Source of the DNA: Treponema sp.
GTDB lineage: Bacteria; Spirochaetota; Spirochaetia; Treponematales; Breznakiellaceae
Assembly (NCBI GenBank): GCA_031274565.1
Contig: JAISPY010000013.1
Coordinates: 1 to 12,299 of the forward strand
Reading direction: 5' to 3'
DNA: 12,299 nucleotides
The notes beneath the pieces were generated by a model that was given only the letters and a program-made list of their open reading frames with translations, was not told where the DNA came from and searched no databases. How positions within the stretch are numbered: position 1 is the stretch's first letter; each line of letters starts with the position of its first letter. The position numbers were made by a program, and so were the translations under genes. This document shows positions 6,974-12,299 of this stretch, piece after piece.

Positions 6974-7960
6974 ATGCAAAGAGAACATCGAAGGATGGGG
7001 ATGGTAGTACTGGTCTTGAGCATGGCCGCCATGACCGTGTATGCCAGCGGACAGCAGGCAGCGCAGGATGAAATGCTGATTTACGCCTGTATGCAGGGGA
7101 ATCAGAGCGGTTTTGTCCGCTATCAGGTTGCGGCCATGAATCAGTACATGGAGACCGTTAAGCCTGCCAAGGTCAGACTGCGGGTGGTGTACGCCGATGA
7201 CGATGCGGCCAATCAGCAGCGTAATGTGGAGATCGCCGTATCCGAGGGCGCGAAAGCCATCATCCTTAACCCGGTTGATAAGGCCCAGAGCGCCGCAGCG
7301 GTGGACTATGCCCACAGCAAGGGTATCCCGGTCATCACCTTGAGTCAGACTTCAGACAGCAAGAACGTTACCGCCTTTGTGGGTTCCGATGATGTGGAAG
7401 CAGGAAGGCTCCAGTTGGAACGGCTCTTTAAAGTAGGACCGGCGAACCCGCGGTTCGCGTACATCAATGCGGTCCTGGGCCATTCTGCCCAGGTGCTTCG
7501 GGAACGGGCTTACAAGGAAGAGCTGGCAAAGCATCCGAATGTAACCTTGGTCGTGCAGAATACCGCCGACTGGTCAGGGGATAAGGCGCTGCAACTGGTA
7601 GAGAACTGGATTCAGACCTATCCCAATGGTATCGACATGATCGCTGCCCATGCGGACTGTATCCTCGTCGGAGCAGTAACCGCGGTAGAAAACGCAGGGC
7701 TTGCGGGCAAAATACTTTTAAGCGGTATCGACTGCGATATGCCTATCCTGGAGAAGATCAAGGCTGGGGTGGTGGATAACTCCATCTGGCAGGACGGCGT
7801 CGCCCAGGGTGAAACCGCGCTCAAGGTAGCCATTGATGCGGCGAGCGGTAAGCCGGTCAAGGATGTGCTTATTCCGTTTGTAACCGTAACCCGGGATAAC
7901 GTGGACGAGTACCTCCAGAAGGCGCATGATCGCAACGCCCTCTCGGCGAAATATTTCTAA
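6974..7960 (+). CDS. Periplasmic sugar-type substrate-binding protein (RbsB-like, Peripla_BP_4 family)
   Basis: A 328-residue solute-binding protein of the type I fold used by sugar ABC importers. Residues 1-24 form a signal peptide (basic start, hydrophobic core, VYA before SGQQ); there is no lipobox cysteine, so it is predicted soluble or peptidase-I cleaved. Family marks are AIILNPVDK, GIPVITLSQ, FVGSDDVEAGRLQ and HADCILVGAVTAVENAG followed by a SGIDCDMPIL strand. The start at 6974 is chosen because of AGGAGG at 6962-6967; the frame is open further upstream to 6866 without a ribosome site. It closes the operon and probably binds the compound the other gene products degrade. No transporter permease or ATPase gene follows, since the next genes are convergent, so partner components must be elsewhere. 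Confidence 0.88.
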   Translation: MQREHRRMGMVVLVLSMAAMTVYASGQQAAQDEMLIYACMQGNQSGFVRYQVAAMNQYMETVKPAKVRLRVVYADDDAANQQRNVEIAVSEGAKAIILNPVDKAQSAAAVDYAHSKGIPVITLSQTSDSKNVTAFVGSDDVEAGRLQLERLFKVGPANPRFAYINAVLGHSAQVLRERAYKEELAKHPNVTLVVQNTADWSGDKALQLVENWIQTYPNGIDMIAAHADCILVGAVTAVENAGLAGKILLSGIDCDMPILEKIKAGVVDNSIWQDGVAQGETALKVAIDAASGKPVKDVLIPFVTVTRDNVDEYLQKAHDRNALSAKYF

Positions 7961-7964
7961 GGAA

Positions 7965-7998
7965 GCACTGATTTATGCAATCGAGAATAAATCAGTGC
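7965..7998 (+). terminator. Hairpin 1 of the convergent junction
   Basis: GCACTGATTTAT (7965-7976) and ATAAATCAGTGC (7987-7998) are perfect 12-bp arms with a 10-base loop. It begins 4 bases after the binding-protein stop, so it is the likely 3' end structure of the operon, although only a weak T-containing stretch (ACTTTAAT) follows. Confidence 0.5.
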
Positions 7999-8009
7999 AT
8001 ACTTTAATG

Positions 8010-8049
8010 TGGTTTTTCGCAGTTTTCCGCAGGAAAACGAGAAAAACCA
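8010..8049. repeat. Hairpin 2 of the convergent junction
   Basis: TGGTTTTTC (8010-8018) pairs with GAAAAACCA (8041-8049), and within it GTTTTCC (8022-8028) pairs with GGAAAAC (8032-8038) around a GCA loop, with a small internal loop between the two stems. It forms equally well in either transcript. Confidence 0.5.
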
Positions 8050-8050
8050 T

Positions 8051-8091
8051 AGGGCAACGCTGATGAGCGTCAAGTTAATCAGCGTTGCCCT
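8051..8091 (-). terminator. Hairpin 3 of the convergent junction
   Basis: AGGGCAACGCTGAT (8051-8064) and ATCAGCGTTGCCCT (8078-8091) are perfect 14-bp arms with a 13-base loop. Read on the minus strand, after the stop of the 605-residue membrane protein, the stem is followed by ATGG and then TTTTT, so it can act as terminator of the minus-strand operon. Confidence 0.55.
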
Positions 8092-8099
8092 AATTAATC

Positions 8100-9917
8100 C
8101 TACTCATTTGCCAGGAAGATCAGGGAGCAGATAAGGAGGACTATGACCCCCAGGATAAAGAGCGCCAGGGCAATGGAAAATCCAAAGGTCATGATCGACC
8201 AGACGCTGAGGGTATTGAGGATACTCCGGTACAGAACCACTACGGCGTTGCATACCAGGGGCAGCGCCGCCAGCATGGGAAGCAGGTAGAGGGTGTTTTT
8301 TCGGGTACGGCATCGCCAGCCTATGCCCAGGGCCAGTATCGCCAGAGGCAGGAAGAGGGCAGGTTCGGAAAACCGGTATATCAGTTCCGCTTGAAATACC
8401 TGGGGGATATAGCCATAGGAACCAGCGATGGGTATCGCGGTAAAGATATCCTCCATGGAGAGGGCATCGAGGCCCCGCATGAATTTTGACAAGAGCAGAA
8501 AGTCCTCATAACCCAGGTCCAGCAGGATCTGGGTTTCTTTCGACGGGGGTTGATCCGTACCGGTCCATATAGGTTTGTACTGCCTGGTTACCCCAAACCG
8601 ATCCACCGAATGCATCATCATGCGTATCTGGGCAGTGCCTAGAGGTACTAGTTTAACATAGGGCGCGGTAGCCTGGTACAGGATCGCGCCTTCCCCATCC
8701 AGGGCCATAAGCTCCAGGTCAAGCCCATAGGAAACCGTTTCAAAGGTGAACAGCCAGGGTATCCGTACTACCATCCGTCCCAGGATCTCCCCGGCGGCAT
8801 CCTTACGGGGGAGCGAAAAGACGACCCCGGTGAGGGCTTCCCCGAGGGCTGATTCTATTTCATCGATAAAAAAAGCCTGCTCCTGGACGCCCTGTTCGCT
8901 CAAGCCAAGAAAACGAGCCACTTCAGGGTCCTCGGGAGTATGGATGGAAAGCTCCCTAAAAACCGCGTACGCGGTGATCCAATCCCCGGTGAGCATGGCC
9001 TCATACCCGTTTCGTTTATGGTGATACAGCCTATACCTTTTGATTTCCTGGGCATAGGGTTCCAGTTGCACCAAAACATCCCGTGCCTGGTTTGCCAGGG
9101 CGATCCCTTGGGTGTATAGATCACTGCCTCGTGGGGCCAGACGAGCGGTCAGATTCGCAAGCCAATGGGCGTCGTAGTACCGTTCCTCCCGGAACAATCT
9201 AGTCGCCAGAGCCAGGGCCTCCGGGGCGTTTACCGGATTCCGCTCCCGGGGAGAACTGGTATAGGCCGACGCCCATGGATGGAGACGCTGCTGGCGCTCC
9301 GCTGCCTTTCCCTTCTGGGTTTCGTTCTGACGGATCCGCCATTCCTCGATCCGGATAGCCGCTTCCACCCTAAGCGAATCCAGTTCCGGGCTATTCGGCC
9401 AGATCTGTTCACAGACCGTGATAAAGTGATCGACCTCTGGCCATGCATCTATGGCGGCGTGGATCTGGGCTTTCTCTTTTGAGATGGCGAAGATCTGCCC
9501 TTGCGCACGCAGTTCTGATTCAAAATCCCGGGCGAGGGGAAACCCTAGGAAGAACAATATCCCATATACCACGGCGGCGCTGAGGGCGGTAATGAGGGGA
9601 CCTTTAAAACTTTCTACCACCGGGACAGAAAAACGCATAAACCCCTGTTGGAAGGCGTTATACTGTAAGCCAAAGGGGATCATCATACCTGCCATGGTCA
9701 AGGCCGGAAAAAGGGAGAAAAAGGCCAAGAATCCCTGGAGGAGGCGCCAAGGACGGGTATAGAGGGGCAAGGGCGGAGGCTCCCGGGGAAACACGCACAA
9801 CCACCCCAGGATCACCAAACCGGATACTACGATATAGACGCTGAAGATCACCGGCGGGGATAGGATCGTTTTTTTAGTTTCGTTAGTATTTTTACCCGTA
9901 TTTTTAGCAGCGCTCAT
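8100..9917 (-). CDS. Multi-pass membrane protein with a large helical middle domain, function unknown
   Basis: A 605-residue protein that I do not recognise. Hydrophobic segments are visible near residues 22-45, 58-82 and 106-128, then a long soluble part (about 130-500), then at least three more spans in the last 100 residues. The soluble part is rich in charged helices with paired tyrosines and alanines (for example EALALATRLFREERYYDAHWLA and GDWITAYAVFRELS followed by PEDPEVARFLGLS), the spacing and composition of tetratricopeptide-like repeats; its second half is more strand-rich. The ATG overlaps the stop of the upstream gene by 4 bases (ATGA), so the two membrane proteins are probably made together and may form a complex. 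No enzyme motif is evident. It is likely a lineage-specific envelope protein, though that is inference. Confidence 0.8.
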   Translation of the reverse strand: MSAAKNTGKNTNETKKTILSPPVIFSVYIVVSGLVILGWLCVFPREPPPLPLYTRPWRLLQGFLAFFSLFPALTMAGMMIPFGLQYNAFQQGFMRFSVPVVESFKGPLITALSAAVVYGILFFLGFPLARDFESELRAQGQIFAISKEKAQIHAAIDAWPEVDHFITVCEQIWPNSPELDSLRVEAAIRIEEWRIRQNETQKGKAAERQQRLHPWASAYTSSPRERNPVNAPEALALATRLFREERYYDAHWLANLTARLAPRGSDLYTQGIALANQARDVLVQLEPYAQEIKRYRLYHHKRNGYEAMLTGDWITAYAVFRELSIHTPEDPEVARFLGLSEQGVQEQAFFIDEIESALGEALTGVVFSLPRKDAAGEILGRMVVRIPWLFTFETVSYGLDLELMALDGEGAILYQATAPYVKLVPLGTAQIRMMMHSVDRFGVTRQYKPIWTGTDQPPSKETQILLDLGYEDFLLLSKFMRGLDALSMEDIFTAIPIAGSYGYIPQVFQAELIYRFSEPALFLPLAILALGIGWRCRTRKNTLYLLPMLAALPLVCNAVVVLYRSILNTLSVWSIMTFGFSIALALFILGVIVLLICSLIFLANE

Positions 9918-10846
9918 CCTATGGGTTCCTTAGTACGCCGGGTTCTGATCGCCTGGGACACCAGGGTATAGCAGATGAGCAGGATCCCCAGGGCATACAG
10001 TAGCAGCGGACTGAGCAAGGATGCGGGGAACCTAATTCCCCCGGAGGCAAGTAGGGATACTAGGTCGCTCTGGAGGTGCGGGGTATTAAACAGGGCTTCC
10101 AATGCCAAGACCCCTCGGAAGATCAGGATCCCCATACACAGGTTCACCAAAGACCAGGCTCTTACGGTAAAGATAAACCGCAGGGAACAGAGGGCCAGCA
10201 GCAGCCCTCCGGCGTAGATAATAAAGGGTAGGAATCCCGCGTTAAGCCGGTTATTGAGCTGCGCAGCGGTGGAGGCAAGATCATCGGCGATTCCCTGCAG
10301 CAACCCCGGGACATTCCTGCGAAAAGACATTAGGGGCGCGGAGAAACTGCCTTCAGGAATGAATTCCCGGGGGAGCTGCTCATGCACCAACGCGCGGCCC
10401 GGAATGGCAAGCACCCGTGGGCTTTGGGGATTCCGGGGATCATGGAGAACCACCACGGTCTTGTTAGACCGGGAAAGCAGCAGCCCTGGTTCTCCCCAAC
10501 TGAGGGTTTTACTCGGGATAGACCGTGCCGGTATATCGCCGATCCGGTTTATTCCCAGGGCGAGGGCCGTAGTCCATCCCATCCCCAAGAACAGCAGACA
10601 AACCAGGGACTGGAGACTGGTCATACCGATTCGTGCGCTATACCTGAGACCCATAAGCAGCGCGCCATAGATCGTAACCGGAATGACCGCCCTGGCCCAG
10701 AGGATCGATTGGGTCCGCAGGGATTGTACCGCCAGGGTCTGGGTTGGCTCCATGCGGCTCTGGAGCCCATACAGGACCAGGGACCCTACAAACAATGCGG
10801 CGAAGCCTATACTGAAAACCAAGGTCAAACGTACTATGTTTTTCAT
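9914..10846 (-). CDS. Multi-pass membrane protein, partner of the 605-residue protein, function unknown
   Basis: A 310-residue protein with about six hydrophobic segments: near residues 4-28, 51-74, 76-99, then a soluble stretch of roughly 100 residues, then 203-228, 233-253 and 275-300. The plan, three spans, soluble middle, three spans, matches that of the following gene with a much shorter middle, so the two may be distant relatives or subunits. The soluble part contains a strand-turn pattern (NKTVVVLHDPRNPQSPRVLAIPG) but no recognised domain. The C-terminus is basic (RTRRTKE), placing it probably in the cytoplasm. Only a weak GAGA ribosome site precedes the ATG at 10846. It is the first gene of a two-gene minus-strand unit. 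Confidence 0.78.
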   Translation of the reverse strand: MKNIVRLTLVFSIGFAALFVGSLVLYGLQSRMEPTQTLAVQSLRTQSILWARAVIPVTIYGALLMGLRYSARIGMTSLQSLVCLLFLGMGWTTALALGINRIGDIPARSIPSKTLSWGEPGLLLSRSNKTVVVLHDPRNPQSPRVLAIPGRALVHEQLPREFIPEGSFSAPLMSFRRNVPGLLQGIADDLASTAAQLNNRLNAGFLPFIIYAGGLLLALCSLRFIFTVRAWSLVNLCMGILIFRGVLALEALFNTPHLQSDLVSLLASGGIRFPASLLSPLLLYALGILLICYTLVSQAIRTRRTKEPIG

Positions 10847-10977
10847 GTTCTCTTTCGCTGGTTTTTACTGCTGAAAACAACAGCGGTCCCTCCCCATCAC
10901 CTTTGGGTATTCAGGGATAGTCTTACTGCCGGACGGTCCCGCAGGAGTATCCGCCGGCTGAACAGCCCCATACTTGT

Positions 10978-11006
10978 ACCATACTATACCGGGGAGTTTC
11001 TCACAA
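10978..11006 (-). promoter_or_regulatory. Weak promoter candidate for the membrane-protein pair
   Basis: On the minus strand TTGTGA (11006-11001) and TATGGT (10983-10978) are separated by 17 bases; each matches 4 of 6 consensus positions. It is the best pair I can see ahead of the 310-residue gene, but the match is poor. Confidence 0.25.
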
Positions 11007-11021
11007 GAGCAAGCCAGGCGC

Positions 11022-11130
11022 AGGGCCGGCGCATATAACCGCGAAAGACGCGAATTAGGGAATGACCACCATGCTTAATCCGTGTAATTCGCGTAATTCG
11101 TGGACAAAATTTTTTATGTGCGCCGGCCCT
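11022..11130. repeat. 109-bp fold-back palindromic element
   Basis: Outer arms AGGGCCGGCGCATATAA (11022-11038) and TTTTATGTGCGCCGGCCCT (about 11112-11130) pair over 17-18 positions with one G-T wobble. Further in, CCGCGAA (11039-11045) pairs with TTCGTGG (11097-11103) and CGCGAATTA (11049-11057) with TAATTCGCG (11085-11093). TAATTCG is directly repeated at 11085 and 11094. The nested, nearly complete complementarity and intergenic position are those of a mobile palindromic repeat (REP- or MITE-like), rather than of a simple terminator. Confidence 0.6.
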
Positions 11131-11205
11131 GAAGACAGGCGGTTAGGGGGGTCCTGTTTTTGACACCCTGAGACCGGGGCCGGAACATTCCCCGGGGTTC
11201 TCCGC

Positions 11206-12299
11206 TTAGAAGGGGCCGGTCCAACCCAATTGGCCGTAGATATAGACGCCACCGGCCATTCCCGTGGTATTGTAGTAGTAATCCCGGAATCCGCCTTGTA
11301 TGGTATCATCCTCTATAGTACAACCATCCGGAATGGTTATGCTAGTGAGGGGACAGTTGTCGAAGGCATGAATGCCGATGGTCGTTGTTTTCGGGAGGAT
11401 CGCTGTACGCAGGTGTGTGTTGCCATAAAAGGTGTACAGTGGGAGGGTTGTTATCCCCGGGAGGTTCACCGTGATAATATCGGTACAGTCGAGGAAGACT
11501 CCCTCTTTGAGGTCTGTTACCGCCGGAAGGTACACCGTGATCAGCCCTGTGTTATGCATGGTCCACTCGCCGAAGGTCGTTGCTTTCGGGAAGCTCACCG
11601 ACTTCAAGCTTGTAGTGCTCTTGAAGGCATATCGGGGGACCGTCTCGATGTTCGCACCACTTATTTCTCGGAGCTTCGTGAAGAACCTAAAGCAGCCAGT
11701 GCCTGGTCCGGCTGCTACGCTTGTGGCCGCATCAGGCAGGGTGAGGGAGGCGATCCATTTTTCTCCGGTATTGGCGGTTCCGGGGTTAAACTCCGTGGTT
11801 CCCGTCATGGTACTGGTCGAAAGGTCCAGGTCCACGTACTCTCTTGCGGCTGCGTCGTCCAGCGCGCTGAGCAAGGATGCCCAATTATCGCTGCCGGTAC
11901 TGGAGAGGTCAATACTCACCGGTAAGGGGATGGGATCGGCCTCACTACCCTGCCCGTTAAATGTGAGCAGGTAGGCTGCAACATCCGCAACGCTGGTGAA
12001 CACCCCCCATCGGGCCTTAAACCGCACGTTGTCGGTTACTTCATAGGGGGACCCTCCCTTGTAGGTTCCGGCACCAGCTTCCCATCGGAGAAAGGCGGTC
12101 CTCGGTGATCCGGAAAGCGAAGGAGGCGCGGTCATCCCCTTCCCCCCAGGCAGGGTAATATAGGTACCAGCCTTTACGTTCCGGCTTACCGGCGGCGTCC
12201 CGCCTCCCCCATTCAGCGAATAACTTACGGTATAGCCCGGTACTAAAGTCAGGTCTTGGTTAAGCCCAGTCCCCGTAATCGTTACCTCCTCAGCACCGC
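11206..12299 (-). CDS. Surface protein with Listeria-Bacteroides repeat and BspA-type leucine-rich repeats, C-terminal part (partial)
   Basis: The frame is open from the right edge to the TAA at 11208-11206, about 364 residues; the N-terminus lies outside the window. The ATG at 12135 is internal, because the same frame continues upstream with protein-like sequence. At about 12010-12240 a Listeria-Bacteroides repeat is recognisable: YTVSYSLNGGGG, then AGTYITLPGG, then FLRWEAGAGTY and VRFKARW. Next comes a linker with SVADVAAYLLTFNG and a LDLSTSTMTG strand (about 11810-12000). The last part (about 11310-11760) holds BspA-type (LRR_5) repeats with units such as LKSVSFPKATTFGEW, LITVYLPAVTDLKEGVF and LRTAILPKTTTIGIHAF. 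Such proteins are exported and bind host proteins, polysaccharides or other bacteria. The final LRR unit ends in a glycine/tyrosine-rich tail without a visible anchor. Confidence 0.85.
   Translation of the reverse strand, partial: GAEEVTITGTGLNQDLTLVPGYTVSYSLNGGGGTPPVSRNVKAGTYITLPGGKGMTAPPSLSGSPRTAFLRWEAGAGTYKGGSPYEVTDNVRFKARWGVFTSVADVAAYLLTFNGQGSEADPIPLPVSIDLSSTGSDNWASLLSALDDAAAREYVDLDLSTSTMTGTTEFNPGTANTGEKWIASLTLPDAATSVAAGPGTGCFRFFTKLREISGANIETVPRYAFKSTTSLKSVSFPKATTFGEWTMHNTGLITVYLPAVTDLKEGVFLDCTDIITVNLPGITTLPLYTFYGNTHLRTAILPKTTTIGIHAFDNCPLTSITIPDGCTIEDDTIQGGFRDYYYNTTGMAGGVYIYGQLGWTGPF

Larger units (their letters stand above)
10847..11205. other. Intergenic stretch between surface protein and membrane-protein pair
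   Basis: No supportable gene. It holds a small hairpin (10867-10873 with 10881-10887), a weak minus-strand promoter candidate (10978-11006), the 109-bp fold-back palindrome (11022-11130), and a GC-rich hairpin without a T-run just after the surface-protein stop (arms near 11172-11177 and 11190-11195). Confidence 0.5.

Noticed and set aside
10382..11038. Plus-strand open frame of 218 codons
   Set aside because: It is antisense to the 310-residue membrane protein and runs into the palindrome. No ribosome site or protein character is evident.
11131..11205. Intrinsic terminator after the surface-protein gene
   Set aside because: A GC-rich hairpin exists, but on the minus strand it is followed by an A-run rather than a T-run, so I do not call it a terminator.
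11230..11974. Plus-strand open frames of 231 and 180 codons
   Set aside because: They are antisense to recognisable BspA-type repeats on the minus strand and match no family that I can see.
1..12299. CRISPR array, transposase gene or phage genes
   Set aside because: No regularly spaced repeats and no recognisable mobile-element proteins were found on either strand.

Overview
The window looks like a spirochaete chromosome, most likely a gut Treponema. This is inferred from a signal peptide ending in an Ala-Ser-Gly-Gln-Gln junction on the binding protein, and from a surface protein that joins a Listeria-Bacteroides repeat to BspA-type leucine-rich repeats. No rRNA or tRNA gene is present to fix the taxonomy.

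Left edge (1-837): the last codons of an FMN-binding-domain protein (1-84), then about 750 bp without an intact gene. This holds several hairpins, a decayed gene fragment with a hydrophobic segment (397-568), a TTGACA-N17-TAAGAT promoter candidate (565-593) and a structured leader with two copies of a CGTTTT-N5-AAAACG palindrome.

Centre (838-7960, + strand): six closely packed genes that look like one catabolic operon for a small organic acid or sugar-like compound. In order they encode: a 916-residue three-part fusion (SCP2-like domain, Gfo/Idh/MocA dehydrogenase, M24 creatinase/prolidase-fold enzyme); a beta-keto acid cleavage enzyme (BKACE, formerly DUF849); an FabG-like short-chain dehydrogenase; a GntR/FCD regulator; an NAD-dependent epimerase/dehydratase; and a periplasmic RbsB-like binding protein. 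SDR, regulator and epimerase are joined by 4-base stop/start overlaps. A plausible logic (inference) is uptake by the binding protein, oxidation of a hydroxyl to a ketone by Gfo/Idh, SDR or epimerase-type enzymes, C-C cleavage of the beta-keto acid by BKACE, hydrolysis of an amide-, imide- or peptide-like bond by the M24 part, and control by the FCD regulator. The substrate cannot be read from the sequence. No ABC permease or ATPase gene accompanies the binding protein in this window.

Junction (7961-8099): three consecutive strong hairpins between convergent transcription units.

Right part (8100-12299, - strand): two overlapping genes for multi-pass membrane proteins of unknown function, a 360-bp intergenic stretch holding a 109-bp fold-back palindrome, and the C-terminal part of a large surface protein that enters from the right edge.

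The most unusual items are the SCP2-Gfo/Idh-M24 fusion, whose second junction still carries a good Shine-Dalgarno and in-frame GTG, the divergent BKACE, and the paired palindromes upstream of the operon.
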